Assembly (NCBI GenBank): GCA_031425195.1
Contig: JANPIX010000017.1
Span: forward strand, 164,868-228,867
DNA length: 64,000 bases
Origin: JANPIX01 sp031425195
Lineage (GTDB): Bacteria; Pseudomonadota; Alphaproteobacteria; Rhodobacterales; Rhodobacteraceae
Direction: 5' to 3'
Shown here: positions 8,375 through 17,979 of the stretch, in pieces
How positions within the stretch are numbered: the first letter of the stretch is position 1
Layout: each line of letters starts with the position of its first letter
Made by a program: the position numbers and the translations under genes
The notes under the pieces: model-generated
The model's input: the letters and a program-made list of their open reading frames with translations, nothing else
Database searches by the model: none
Told to the model about the DNA's origin: nothing

Positions 8375-9373
8375 ATGGGCCAGATCACATTGCGAAGCGT
8401 GACCAAGCAATTCGGTGACGCAGTCGTCATTCCGTCACTTGATCTTGACATCGACGACGGCGAATTCGTGGTCTTCGTGGGCCCGTCCGGCTGTGGCAAA
8501 TCCACGCTGCTGCGCCTGATTGCGGGGCTCGAAGACACGTCGAGCGGCACGATTTCCATCGACGGGAACGATGCAACCGCCCTGCCCCCGGCCAAACGGA
8601 AACTGGCAATGGTGTTCCAGTCCTATGCGCTTTATCCGCATATGACGGTGCGCAAGAACATCGCGTTCCCGCTCAAGATGGCAGGCATGTCGGTGGAGGC
8701 CACTGCCAAGAAGGTGGACGCCGCGGCACAGGTTCTGAACCTGACCAGCTATCTGGACCGCAAGCCCGGCCAACTGTCCGGCGGTCAGCGCCAGCGTGTT
8801 GCCATCGGCCGCGCGATCGTGCGAGAACCTGCCGCCTTTCTATTCGACGAACCCCTGTCGAACCTTGATGCGTCGCTGCGCGTCAACATGCGGCTGGAGA
8901 TTTCCGAACTTCACAAATCGCTCAAGACGACGATGATCTATGTCACCCACGATCAGGTCGAGGCGATGACGATGGCCGACAAGATCGTGGTCCTCAACGC
9001 AGGCCGCATCGAACAGGTCGGCACGCCGATGGAGCTTTATCTCACCCCGCGCAACCTGTTCGTGGCGGGCTTCATTGGCAGCCCGCGGATGAACCTGATT
9101 TCCGGCGCGATGGCACAGAAGCACGACGCGCATACCGTTGGTATTCGTCCCGAACACATTGATCTTTCCACTGTTTCCGGGGAATGGCGGGGACGCGTCG
9201 GCGTGTCCGAACATCTGGGGTCCGACACGTTCCTGCGGGTCCATGTCGAAGGGATGGACGTGCTGACGGTGCGCGCCAGTGGCGAGATTGCGGTGACGCA
9301 TGGCGACACCGTCTATTTGACGCCGCAACCCGACAAGATTCATCGTTTCGGGCCAACCGGGGATGCGATCTGA
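8375..9373 (+). CDS. smoK: Polyol ABC transporter ATP-binding subunit
   Basis: A 332-residue ATPase of the MalK/UgpC type. Walker A is GPSGCGKST, the signature is LSGGQRQRVAIGRA, Walker B is AAFLFDEPLSNLDA, and the switch histidine is in YVTHDQVEAMT. A C-terminal OB-fold (TOBE) domain with the GIRPEHI segment follows from about residue 240. It energises uptake through SmoFG. Its TGA overlaps the ATG of the following dehydrogenase by one base, so translation is coupled. Confidence 0.93.
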   Translation: MGQITLRSVTKQFGDAVVIPSLDLDIDDGEFVVFVGPSGCGKSTLLRLIAGLEDTSSGTISIDGNDATALPPAKRKLAMVFQSYALYPHMTVRKNIAFPLKMAGMSVEATAKKVDAAAQVLNLTSYLDRKPGQLSGGQRQRVAIGRAIVREPAAFLFDEPLSNLDASLRVNMRLEISELHKSLKTTMIYVTHDQVEAMTMADKIVVLNAGRIEQVGTPMELYLTPRNLFVAGFIGSPRMNLISGAMAQKHDAHTVGIRPEHIDLSTVSGEWRGRVGVSEHLGSDTFLRVHVEGMDVLTVRASGEIAVTHGDTVYLTPQPDKIHRFGPTGDAI

Positions 9374-10143
9374 TGCGACTGCAAGGCAAGACAGCATTGA
9401 TCACAGGGGCCGCGCGGGGCATCGGTCTGGAATTTGCCCGCGCCTATGTGGCCGAAGGCGCACGGGTCGCTATCGCCGACATCAACCTTGTCGCGGCGCA
9501 ATCGGCCGCTGCGTCGATCGGGCCTGCGGCAATAGCAGTGCATCTGGATGTCAGCGCACAGGACAGCATCGACGCGTGCATGAAGCAGACTTTGGCCCAG
9601 TTCGGCGGCCTTGATATCCTGATCAACAACGCGGCCCTTTTCGATCTGTCCCCCTTTGTCGACATCACGCGCGAAAGCTATGACAAGCTGTTTTCGATCA
9701 ATGTCGCAGGCACCCTGTTCATGATGCAGGCGGCAGCGCGCGCGATGATCGACAAGGGAACGGGTGGCAAGATCATCAACATGGCGTCGCAGGCAGGCCG
9801 CCGTGGTGAAGGACTGGTCGGTGTTTACTGCGCCACCAAGGCCGCCGTCATCAGCCTGACGCAAAGCGCCGGGCTGGACCTTATCAAGCACCGCATCAAC
9901 GTCAACGCCATCGCCCCCGGCGTGGTGGACGGCGAACACTGGGACCACGTGGATTCCATGTTCGCCGCGTATGAAAACCGCCCACGCGGCGAAAAGAAGC
10001 GCATCGTGGGTGATGCCGTGCCTTTCGGGCGCATGGGAACCGCCGCCGATCTGACCGGCATGGCCGTGTTTCTGGCGACAGCAGAGGCAGATTATATCGT
10101 CGCGCAGACGTTTGGCGTCGACGGCGGAAACTGGATGGCCTGA
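9373..10143 (+). CDS. smoS: Sorbitol (polyol) dehydrogenase, short-chain dehydrogenase family
   Basis: A 256-residue SDR. The NAD-binding motif is TGAARGIG, the structural motif is NNAA, and the catalytic residues are the serine of NMASQAG and the Tyr-Lys pair of YCATK. Known members in the equivalent Rhodobacter operon oxidise D-sorbitol to D-fructose with NAD. The start ATG overlaps the smoK stop by one base (TGATG). The location between the transporter and mannitol dehydrogenase strongly supports a polyol substrate. Confidence 0.9.
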   Translation: MRLQGKTALITGAARGIGLEFARAYVAEGARVAIADINLVAAQSAAASIGPAAIAVHLDVSAQDSIDACMKQTLAQFGGLDILINNAALFDLSPFVDITRESYDKLFSINVAGTLFMMQAAARAMIDKGTGGKIINMASQAGRRGEGLVGVYCATKAAVISLTQSAGLDLIKHRINVNAIAPGVVDGEHWDHVDSMFAAYENRPRGEKKRIVGDAVPFGRMGTAADLTGMAVFLATAEADYIVAQTFGVDGGNWMA

Positions 10144-10144
10144 C

Positions 10145-11593
10145 ATGACACGAACTGCAACGCTGCCCGCCTATGACCGCAATACCCTGACACCCGGCAT
10201 TGTTCACATCGGGCTTGGCAATTTCCACCGCGCGCATATGGCGGTGTATCTGGACGATCTGTTTGCCTTGGGTTTCGATCACGACTGGTCAATCCTTGGC
10301 GCCGGCGTCCGCGAAGGCGACGCCCGCATGCGCGACGCATTGCTGGCGCAGGATTGCCTGTCGACAGTGATCACACTTGACCCCGAACAGGGAACAAGTG
10401 CGCGCCGCATCGGGGCCATGACAGGCTTTATCGAGGTGAGCGGCGACAACGGCCCCCTGATCGCGGCCATGACCAATCCTGCCATCCGCATCGTCAGCCT
10501 GACGGTGACAGAGGGCGGATATTTCGTCGATGCAGGCGGTGCCTTTGATCCCGACCATCCCGATATCGCACATGACGCCGCACACCCGACCCGGCCCCGC
10601 ACTGCGTTTGGTGCGATCCTCGCCGCCCTGCGTCACCGCCGCGCGGCGGGCACGCCGCCATTCACCGTCATGTCCTGCGATAACCTGCCCGGCAATGGCC
10701 ATGTAACACATGGCACTGTCCGCGGACTGGCGCGGTTGCAGGACCCGGGTTTTGCCGATTGGGTGGATGGGAATGTTGCCTTTCCGAACGGTATGGTTGA
10801 CCGGATCACGCCCGCCACCGGCCCGCGCGAACGGGCCCTGGCCGGGGAATACGGTTTGAACGATCCTGTTCCCGTGACGTGCGAACCGTTCCGCCAATGG
10901 GTGCTGGAAGACAACTTTCCCACAGGCCGGCCCGCGCTGGAAAAGGTTGGCGTGACGTTCACGCCCCATGTCCACGCTTATGAGGCCATGAAGATCCGCA
11001 TCCTGAATGGTGGTCATGCCGTGATCGCCTATCCGTCGGCGCTTCTTGACCTTGCGCTGGTGCATGAGGCGATGGCTGATCCGTTGATCCACGCGTATCT
11101 GGCAAAGGTGGAGCGGACCGAGATTTTGCCCTTCGTGCCGCCCGTTCCCGACACCGACGTGGCGGCCTATGTCGATCTGATCATGGCGCGGTATTCGAAC
11201 CCGCACATCGCAGACACAACCGCCCGCCTGTGCCTTGACGGATCGAACCGTCAGCCCAAGTTCATCGTGCCGTCCCTGATGGACAATCTTGCCGCAGGGA
11301 AACTGCCGCGCGGGCTGATCCTTCTGTCTGCTCTGTGGTGCCATTACTGCGCCGGAATAACGGACAGCGGTGCCACCATCGCGCCGAATGATCCGGACTG
11401 GACCAATCTTCAATCCCGCGCCAAAGCGGCTGTACATGATGTGCAGGCGTGGCTTGGAATGGCGGCGGTTTATGGTGATCTGGGGTCAGACCCACTGTTC
11501 GCGGATGAATTTGGCACGCAACTCGCCCATGTGCGGGCGATCGGTGTGCGCGGGGCGGTTCAGGCCTATCTTGACGCGCCCACCGGCGGCTGA
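10145..11593 (+). CDS. mtlK: Mannitol 2-dehydrogenase
   Basis: A 482-residue member of the long-chain mannitol dehydrogenase family, oxidising D-mannitol (and related polyols) to fructose with NAD. It shows the N-terminal nucleotide-binding stretch GIVHIGLGNFHRAHMAVYLD and the family active-site pattern KxxxxNxxH as KIRILNGGH. The ATG at 10145 follows the smoS stop after one base. It is the last gene of the polyol operon, with a terminator-like hairpin 73 bases downstream. Confidence 0.92.
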   Translation: MTRTATLPAYDRNTLTPGIVHIGLGNFHRAHMAVYLDDLFALGFDHDWSILGAGVREGDARMRDALLAQDCLSTVITLDPEQGTSARRIGAMTGFIEVSGDNGPLIAAMTNPAIRIVSLTVTEGGYFVDAGGAFDPDHPDIAHDAAHPTRPRTAFGAILAALRHRRAAGTPPFTVMSCDNLPGNGHVTHGTVRGLARLQDPGFADWVDGNVAFPNGMVDRITPATGPRERALAGEYGLNDPVPVTCEPFRQWVLEDNFPTGRPALEKVGVTFTPHVHAYEAMKIRILNGGHAVIAYPSALLDLALVHEAMADPLIHAYLAKVERTEILPFVPPVPDTDVAAYVDLIMARYSNPHIADTTARLCLDGSNRQPKFIVPSLMDNLAAGKLPRGLILLSALWCHYCAGITDSGATIAPNDPDWTNLQSRAKAAVHDVQAWLGMAAVYGDLGSDPLFADEFGTQLAHVRAIGVRGAVQAYLDAPTGG

Positions 11594-11665
11594 TTATCAG
11601 GGTTTCTTTCCAACGGCATCAGAAATTCCAACTTTTTCTTATGCCAACGGTCTGCTAAGCCCTTC

Positions 11666-11696
11666 GCAACAGATGGGGGTCTGTTGCCGTTTTTCG
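11666..11696 (+). terminator. Terminator of the polyol operon
   Basis: Inverted repeat GCAACAGA / TCTGTTGC (11666-11673, 11680-11687) with a six-base loop, followed by CGTTTTTC. The stem is short but the T-run and position after mtlK fit an intrinsic terminator. Confidence 0.7.
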
Positions 11697-11757
11697 CAAT
11701 GTCATCGCTGAGACAAGGCCCCCGGTTTGGAGCAATTGGTCTTGATCGGAGTGTATG

Positions 11758-13992
11758 ATGGACGGAAATGACAACCTGACAGCAGGCGAAACAGGCGAAG
11801 CGTCTGGCGGCAAATGCCCGGTTCACCGGAATGCGCGGCGTCATACCAGCAACGGCATGCGGTCCAGTCGCGACTGGTGGCCAAACCAGCTTAACCTCAA
11901 GATCCTGCATCAGAATTCGCCTTTGTCGAACCCGATGGGCCCAACATTCGACTATGCCGAAGAATTCAAGCAGCTGGATATCGAGGCGTTGAAGGCAGAC
12001 CTTTTCGCCCTGATGACCGACTCCCAGGATTGGTGGCCCGCGGATTACGGGCACTATGGGCCGTTCTTCATTCGCATGGCTTGGCATTCGGCAGGCACCT
12101 ACCGCACCGGTGATGGCCGGGGTGGTGCATCATCAGGGACACAGCGGTTTGCGCCGCTGAACAGTTGGCCCGACAACGCCAACCTCGACAAGGCCCGCCG
12201 CCTGTTGTGGCCGATCAAACAGAAATACGGCAATCAGATTTCCTGGGCTGACCTGATGGTTTTGACGGGTAACTGCGCGCTGGAATCAATGGGGTTCAAG
12301 ACATTCGGCTTTGCCGGGGGCCGCGCCGATGTGTGGGAACCGGAGGAAGACATCTATTGGGGGCCGGAAGATACCTGGCTGGGCGATGCCCGCTATACCG
12401 GTGATCGGCAGTTGGAAAACCCGCTCGCCGCCGTGCAGATGGGCCTGATCTACGTTAATCCACAGGGGCCGAACGGCGTGCCCGACCCCCTCGCCTCGGC
12501 GCGGGACATTCGGGAAACCTTTGCCCGCATGGCGATGAATGACGAAGAAACCGTGGCCCTGATTGCGGGCGGCCACACCTTTGGCAAGACCCACGGCGCG
12601 GGCGATGCCGACCTTGTCGGCGCGGAACCGGAAGGTGCGGGGATCGAGCTTCAGGGCCTTGGCTGGGCCAACAGCTTTGGCAGCGGCAAGGGCGTTCACA
12701 CCATCACGTCGGGCCTTGAAGGGGCTTGGACAATGAACCCCATCGCCTGGGATAACAACTATTTCGACAACCTGTTCAACTTTGAATGGGAACTTGTGAA
12801 AAGCCCGGCGGGCGCGCTGCAATGGGCTCCGAAGGACGGGGCTGCGTCTGACGCCGTTCCGGACGCGCATGACCCCGCCCGCCGCCACGCACCGATGATG
12901 GCAACGACCGACATCGCAATGCGCGCCGACCCTGCCTATGAGGCGATTTCGCGCAGGTTCCATGCCAACCCTGATCAGTTTGCAGACGCCTTCGCCCGCG
13001 CCTGGTACAAGCTGACGCACCGCGACATGGGGCCCCGCGCACGTTACCTCGGGCCGCTTGTTCCGCAGGAAGAACTGCTGTGGCAGGACCCGGTGCCGGA
13101 CGTCGATCACACCCTGATCGACGCGCAAGATATTGCCGCGCTCAAGACTCGCATTCTTGGCGCGGGGCTTACTACGGCGCAATTGGTGGGCACCGCCTGG
13201 GCCTCGGCGTCCACCTTCCGCGGCTCGGACAAACGCGGCGGAGCCAATGGCGCGCGGATCCGTCTTGCGCCGCAGAAAGATTGGCCAGCGAACCAGCCGG
13301 AGCAGCTCGCGCAGGTGCTCGCAGTGCTGGAGGGCGTGCAGTCGGCTTTCAATCTGGCGCAGCCGGGTGACAAGCGCGTCTCGCTTGCGGATATCATCGT
13401 TCTGGCCGGTTGCGCGGGCGTCGAGCAAGCGGCGCGGTTGGGTGGCCATACGGTCGACGTGCCCTTCACGCCCGGCCGGACGGACGCCACGCAGGATCAG
13501 ACGGATGTGGAATCGTTTTCGGTGCTAGAGCCTGTGGCGGATGGGTTCCGGAACTATCAAAAGACCGACTACACCCTGTCACCCGAAGAACTGCTGGTAG
13601 ACCGTGCCCAGTTGCTGACATTGACCGCGCCCGAAATGGCGGTGCTGGTCGGTGGACTGCGTGTGTTGAACGTGAACACAGGCGGCGCGACACATGGGGT
13701 GTTCACCCATCGGCCCGGCGCATTGACGAACGACTTCTTCGTCAATCTCCTGGACATGGACCTTGTCTGGACCGCGGCATCCAATGCGACTGGCGTCTTC
13801 GAAGGGCGCGGCCACAAGGGCGGCGACGTAAAGTGGACCGGCACTCGCGTCGATCTGGTGTTCGGTTCAAACTCGCAACTGCGCGCCTTGGCCGAGGTTT
13901 ATGCCGCCAAGGGCAACGAAACCGCTTTTATCCGCGATTTCGTGGCGGCATGGACCAAGGTGATGAACCTGGACCGTTTTGATCTGGTGTGA
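11758..13992 (+). CDS. katG: Catalase-peroxidase
   Basis: A 744-residue bifunctional heme enzyme that removes hydrogen peroxide, made of two homologous peroxidase-like halves. The distal triad lies in RMAWHSAG (Arg106, Trp109, His110), the proximal heme ligand is His273 in GGHTFGKTHG, and the Trp109-Tyr232-Met258 adduct residues needed for catalase activity are all present (Tyr in LIYVNPQGPNG, Met in ARMAMNDEET). Two adjacent ATGs occur at 11755 and 11758. GGAG at 11748-11751 gives better spacing to the second. It stands alone between a terminator-like hairpin and a strong terminator. No OxyR site could be recognised. Confidence 0.96.
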   Translation: MDGNDNLTAGETGEASGGKCPVHRNARRHTSNGMRSSRDWWPNQLNLKILHQNSPLSNPMGPTFDYAEEFKQLDIEALKADLFALMTDSQDWWPADYGHYGPFFIRMAWHSAGTYRTGDGRGGASSGTQRFAPLNSWPDNANLDKARRLLWPIKQKYGNQISWADLMVLTGNCALESMGFKTFGFAGGRADVWEPEEDIYWGPEDTWLGDARYTGDRQLENPLAAVQMGLIYVNPQGPNGVPDPLASARDIRETFARMAMNDEETVALIAGGHTFGKTHGAGDADLVGAEPEGAGIELQGLGWANSFGSGKGVHTITSGLEGAWTMNPIAWDNNYFDNLFNFEWELVKSPAGALQWAPKDGAASDAVPDAHDPARRHAPMMATTDIAMRADPAYEAISRRFHANPDQFADAFARAWYKLTHRDMGPRARYLGPLVPQEELLWQDPVPDVDHTLIDAQDIAALKTRILGAGLTTAQLVGTAWASASTFRGSDKRGGANGARIRLAPQKDWPANQPEQLAQVLAVLEGVQSAFNLAQPGDKRVSLADIIVLAGCAGVEQAARLGGHTVDVPFTPGRTDATQDQTDVESFSVLEPVADGFRNYQKTDYTLSPEELLVDRAQLLTLTAPEMAVLVGGLRVLNVNTGGATHGVFTHRPGALTNDFFVNLLDMDLVWTAASNATGVFEGRGHKGGDVKWTGTRVDLVFGSNSQLRALAEVYAAKGNETAFIRDFVAAWTKVMNLDRFDLV

Positions 13993-14011
13993 TCGCACGG
14001 CTGAACAAGCG

Positions 14012-14044
14012 AAACGGCGGCCCTGACCGGGCCGCCGTTTTTTA
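14012..14044 (+). terminator. Intrinsic terminator after katG
   Basis: Perfect 12-bp stem AAACGGCGGCCC / GGGCCGCCGTTT with loop TGACC and a run of six T counted with the stem end. Strong terminator. Confidence 0.94.
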
Positions 14045-14056
14045 TGTTGTTGTCAG

Positions 14057-14261
14057 CCTGATTTGACAAACGTCAAATCGGGCCGCGCCTGCCTGCCCCG
14101 GGCAGGCGCGAATGCGCCCACCCAGTCAGGCGCGGATCGATTTCTGACTGTGGCAAGGGTAGCCAGCCCCTTGGCCTTCACTCCGTTCCGGCCAACACCC
14201 CGCCGGGCCTGCCACCGGCAGGCCGCAAGGGGCGGGGTGACCGCAAAGCATTGGCGGTGTT
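14057..14261. repeat. Gene-free spacer with several palindromes, including an FNR/DNR-type site
   Basis: No credible gene lies between the convergent katG and nrdJ. The spacer holds (a) GATTTGAC / GTCAAATC around AAAC at 14060-14079, containing TTGAC-N4-GTCAA, the pattern of FNR/DNR/FnrL sites; (b) a small GGCGC-GAAT-GCGCC hairpin near 14103-14118; (c) a two-tier hairpin with outer stem CACCCCGCC / GGCGGGGTG (14196-14204, 14231-14239) and inner stem GGCCTGCC / GGCAGGCC (14206-14213, 14217-14224). No T-run follows (c). Function is unknown. Confidence 0.65.
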
Positions 14262-14262
14262 T

Positions 14263-14299
14263 CAAAAAAGGAAAAGGGCGCAGGTCACCCTGCGCCCTT
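14263..14299 (-). terminator. Intrinsic terminator of nrdJ
   Basis: Read on the minus strand, an 11-bp stem AAGGGCGCAGG / CCTGCGCCCTT with loop GTGA is followed by TTCCTTTTTT. It lies 24 bases beyond the nrdJ stop. Confidence 0.88.
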
Positions 14300-14322
14300 C
14301 TTCATTGGTACGCGTTGGCCCG

Positions 14323-17300
14323 TCAGCTACACCCGCTCGTCCCACCACAAGTGTTGCACTTCATGCAGGTGCCGTTGCGGACCAGCGTGTAGTTGCCGCA
14401 TTCGCCGCAGGCTTCGCCTTCGTAACCTTGCATCTTCGCCTTGACCCGCGCGTCCATCGGCGCTGCGGCCGTCATCGCATAGGTCGACGTGCTTTCGGTA
14501 TAGCTGGCACGCACGGCCCCCGACGCATCGATCCCGCCAAGCGACATTGCGCTGACGCCGCCTTGCAGCACCATCAGTTCCTGTGGCAACCGCTTGCGCA
14601 GATAGCCGGGCGAACTGATCAGGCGCACCACATCCAGCGATTTCGACGCATCGCTGACTTCGGTGATGTTGCGCTTGCCTTCATCGGTGCCGCCACCGAT
14701 GTCGTCGAACGACGCGCCCTGCGGTTTCACATGCGCAAGATCGGTGCGGTCCAGATAGCTGACAGCCAATTCGCGGAAGATGTAGTCCAGGATGGACGTG
14801 GCATTCTTGATGCTGTCATTGCCTTGGACCATGCCGGCGGGTTCGAACTTGGTGAAGGTGAACGCCTCCACGAATTCTTCCAGCGGCACGCCGTATTGCA
14901 GACCAACCGATACCGCGATGGCAAAGTTGTTCATCATGGCGCGGAAACCCGCACCTTCCTTGTGCATGTCGATGAAGATCTCGCCAAGCGTACCGTCGCG
15001 ATATTCGCCCGTCCGCAGATACACCTTGTGCCCGCCGACGATGGCTTTTTGGGTATAACCCTTGCGCCGTTCGGGCAATTTTTCACGGTTCGACCGCACG
15101 ATTTCCTTGACGATGATCTTCTCGACGATCTTTTCGGCCATCACGATGGCCTTTTCGTGTGCCGTGCCCGAGGTCAGAATCTCTTCTGCGTCCTCGTCAT
15201 CCTCGACCAGTGCCGAGGCGAGAGGCTGGCTCAGTTTCGATCCGTCACGGTACAGCGCGTTTGCCTTGATCCCCAGCGACCATGAAAGTTCATAGGCCGC
15301 CAGCGTTTCCGCGATCGAGGCGGAGTTCGGCATGTTGATCGTCTTGGAAATCGCGCCCGAGATGAAGGATTGCGCTGCGGCCATCATGTAGATGTGGCTT
15401 TCAACCGACAGGAACCGTTTGCCGGTTTTACCGCAGGGATTGGCGCAGTCAAAAACGCTGTAGTGTTCGGGCTTCAGATGCGGCGCGTTTTCCAGCGTCA
15501 TCGTTCCGCAGACGTGATCATTGGCCGCGTCGATCTGCGCCTTGGTAAAGCCAAGGTGGCGCAGCAGATCAAAGGTTGGATCGGCCAGCTTTTCGTCCGG
15601 GATGCCCAGCGTGCCCTTGCAGAAATCCTCGCCTAGCGTCCACTGGTTGAACACGAACTTGATGTCGAACGCCGATGGCAGCGCCGCCTCCACCTTGGCG
15701 ATTTCGGCGGCACCAAAGCCATGCCCGATCAGCGACGTGTGGTTGATCGCAGGGGCCTGACCCAGTGACCCGTGCCCAACGGCATGGGCCACGATTTCGG
15801 CAGATTGTGCCGAACTATAGCCCAGCTTTGCCAAGGCCGCCGGAACGGACTGGTTGATGATCTTGAAATACCCGCCGCCCGCCAGTTTCTTGAACTTGAC
15901 CAAGGCAAAGTCAGGCTCGATCCCCGTGGTATCGCAATCCATAACCAGCCCGATGGTGCCCGTTGGCGCGATGACGGTGGTTTGTGCGTTACGGAAACCG
16001 TGGGTCTGGCCCAGCTTCAATGCCTCGTCCCACGCGGATTTCGCAAGGTTTACAAGGTTTTGATCGGGGCAGTTCGCGTGATCAAGCGGTACCGGATTGA
16101 CGTTCAGCGCCTCATAGCTTTTGGCGCTATAGGCGGCGGCGCGGTGGTTGCGGATCACGCGCAGCATGTGTTCGCTGTTCCGGGCATAGCCCGCAAAGGC
16201 CCCGAGTTCGCCCGCCATTTCGGCGCTGGTCGCATAAGACACGCCCGTCATCAGTGCTGTCAAAGCCCCGCAAAGGGCGCGTCCCTGCACCGAATCGTAA
16301 CCCAGTCCCATGTTCATCAACAGCCCGCCGATGTTGGCATAGCCAAGGCCGAGCGTACGGAAGTCATAGGACAATTGGGCAATTTCCTGCGACGGGAACT
16401 GCGCCATCATCACCGAGATTTCCAGCGTGATGGTCCAAAGACGCGTGGCATGAATATAGGCATCCGCGTCGAACCGGCCGCCGGCAAAGAACGTCAGCAG
16501 GTTCATCGATGCAAGGTTGCAGGCCGTATCATCCAGAAACATGTATTCCGAACACGGATTCGACCCGCGGATCGCGCCGTCTTCCGGGCAAGTGTGCCAG
16601 GCGTTGACGGTATCGTGGAACTGGATGCCGGGGTCGGCACAGGCCCAGGCAGCGTGCCCCACCTGATCCCACAGATCGCGCGCCTTGATGGTACGGGCAA
16701 CCTTGCCATCGGTGCGACGGATCAGGGCCCAGTCGACATCTTCCTTGACCGCTGTCAGAAAGGCGTCGGTCACGCGAACCGAGTTGTTGGAGTTCTGCCC
16801 CGAAACGCTGATGTAAGCCTCGGAATCCCAGTCGGTGTCGTAGGTTGGGAATTCGATGGAGGTGAACCCCTGCCGCGCATACTGCAGCACGCGGTTGGTA
16901 TAGGTGTCGGGGATCATGCACTTCTTGGCGGCCCTGATCGCGGCCTTCAGGGCCGGGTTGCGGGTCGCATCTGTGGCGTCGGCAATGGTGCCGTCCCATT
17001 CGCGGATCGCGGAAAAGATGTCGTTCAGCCGTGCTTCGTGCATCTTCGACCCGGCGACAAGCGAAGCCACCTTCTGTTCCTCGATCACTTTCCAGTTGAT
17101 GAAGTCTTCGACGTCCGGGTGATCCATGTCGATAATGACCATCTTTGCCGCCCGGCGTGTGGTGCCGCCCGACTTGATCGCCCCTGCCGCCCGGTCACCG
17201 ATCTTGAGAAAGCCCATCAGACCAGAAGACTTGCCGCCACCCGACAGCTTTTCGCCATCGCCCCGCAGCGACGAAAAGTTGGTACCGGTGCCGGAGCCGT

Positions 17301-17979
17301 ATTTGAACAGACGTGCTTCCCGCACCCACAGGTCCATGATGCCGCCGTCGCCCACCAGATCATCCTTGACCGATTGGATAAAGCAGGCGTGCGGTTGCGG
17401 GTGTTCATAAGCACTGGTCGATTTCGTCAGCTTGCCCGTGACATGATCCACATAGAAGTGCCCCTGCGACGGGCCGTCGATGCCATAAGCCCAATGCAGG
17501 CCGGTGTTGAACCACTGCGGCGAGTTGGGTGCCGCCATCTGCTTTGCCAGCATGTATCGCATTTCGTCATAATAGGCGCGGGCGTCCTGTTCGGTGGTGA
17601 AATAGCCGCCCTTCCAGCCCCAGTAGGCCCAGGCCCCGGCCAGACGGTCGAACACCTGCTTGGCCGAGGTTTCGCCCAGATTGCGCTGATCGGCGGGAAT
17701 GTCCGCCATGGCTTCTGCATCGGGCACAGACCGCCACAGGAATTCGGGAATACCCTTTTCCTTGACCTTTTTCAGCCGCGCCGGAATGCCCGCCTTGCGA
17801 AAGTATTTTTGTGCCAGAACGTCGCTTGCAACCTGGCTCCACCCATCGGGCACCTCCACGGCTTCGTTGCGGAACACGATGGTGCCGTCGGGATTGCGAA
17901 TCTCTGATGTGGTGATGGAAAACGGAATGGCACCATACGCGCCGGTTTCCGCAGTCGTGAATTTCCGCTCGATCTTCAT
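14323..17979 (-). CDS. nrdJ: Adenosylcobalamin-dependent (class II) ribonucleotide reductase
   Basis: A 1218-residue enzyme converting ribonucleotides to deoxyribonucleotides with adenosylcobalamin as radical source, so it works with or without oxygen. Visible landmarks are the substrate-site region NSPQWFNTGLHWAYGI, FKYGSGTGTNFSSLRG, the active-site stretch GSNPCSEYMFLDD, and a C-terminal zinc-ribbon-like CGECGNY...CMKCNTCGG. I chose the ATG at 17979 (MKIERKF): GAGG lies just before it on the minus strand, and this is the usual family N-terminus. The open frame continues upstream to 18150, but that part looks like leader. No class I or III reductase is in the window. Confidence 0.95.
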   Translation of the reverse strand: MKIERKFTTAETGAYGAIPFSITTSEIRNPDGTIVFRNEAVEVPDGWSQVASDVLAQKYFRKAGIPARLKKVKEKGIPEFLWRSVPDAEAMADIPADQRNLGETSAKQVFDRLAGAWAYWGWKGGYFTTEQDARAYYDEMRYMLAKQMAAPNSPQWFNTGLHWAYGIDGPSQGHFYVDHVTGKLTKSTSAYEHPQPHACFIQSVKDDLVGDGGIMDLWVREARLFKYGSGTGTNFSSLRGDGEKLSGGGKSSGLMGFLKIGDRAAGAIKSGGTTRRAAKMVIIDMDHPDVEDFINWKVIEEQKVASLVAGSKMHEARLNDIFSAIREWDGTIADATDATRNPALKAAIRAAKKCMIPDTYTNRVLQYARQGFTSIEFPTYDTDWDSEAYISVSGQNSNNSVRVTDAFLTAVKEDVDWALIRRTDGKVARTIKARDLWDQVGHAAWACADPGIQFHDTVNAWHTCPEDGAIRGSNPCSEYMFLDDTACNLASMNLLTFFAGGRFDADAYIHATRLWTITLEISVMMAQFPSQEIAQLSYDFRTLGLGYANIGGLLMNMGLGYDSVQGRALCGALTALMTGVSYATSAEMAGELGAFAGYARNSEHMLRVIRNHRAAAYSAKSYEALNVNPVPLDHANCPDQNLVNLAKSAWDEALKLGQTHGFRNAQTTVIAPTGTIGLVMDCDTTGIEPDFALVKFKKLAGGGYFKIINQSVPAALAKLGYSSAQSAEIVAHAVGHGSLGQAPAINHTSLIGHGFGAAEIAKVEAALPSAFDIKFVFNQWTLGEDFCKGTLGIPDEKLADPTFDLLRHLGFTKAQIDAANDHVCGTMTLENAPHLKPEHYSVFDCANPCGKTGKRFLSVESHIYMMAAAQSFISGAISKTINMPNSASIAETLAAYELSWSLGIKANALYRDGSKLSQPLASALVEDDEDAEEILTSGTAHEKAIVMAEKIVEKIIVKEIVRSNREKLPERRKGYTQKAIVGGHKVYLRTGEYRDGTLGEIFIDMHKEGAGFRAMMNNFAIAVSVGLQYGVPLEEFVEAFTFTKFEPAGMVQGNDSIKNATSILDYIFRELAVSYLDRTDLAHVKPQGASFDDIGGGTDEGKRNITEVSDASKSLDVVRLISSPGYLRKRLPQELMVLQGGVSAMSLGGIDASGAVRASYTESTSTYAMTAAAPMDARVKAKMQGYEGEACGECGNYTLVRNGTCMKCNTCGGTSGCS

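Noticed and set aside
14053..14392. Short overlapping frames in the katG-nrdJ spacer
   Set aside because: Both strands are open for 60-110 codons, but they cross terminators and palindromes and have no start signals.
15772..17907. Open frame of 711 codons antisense to nrdJ
   Set aside because: Mirror frame caused by high GC and codon bias of nrdJ; the product is histidine/arginine/glycine-rich without any recognisable domain.
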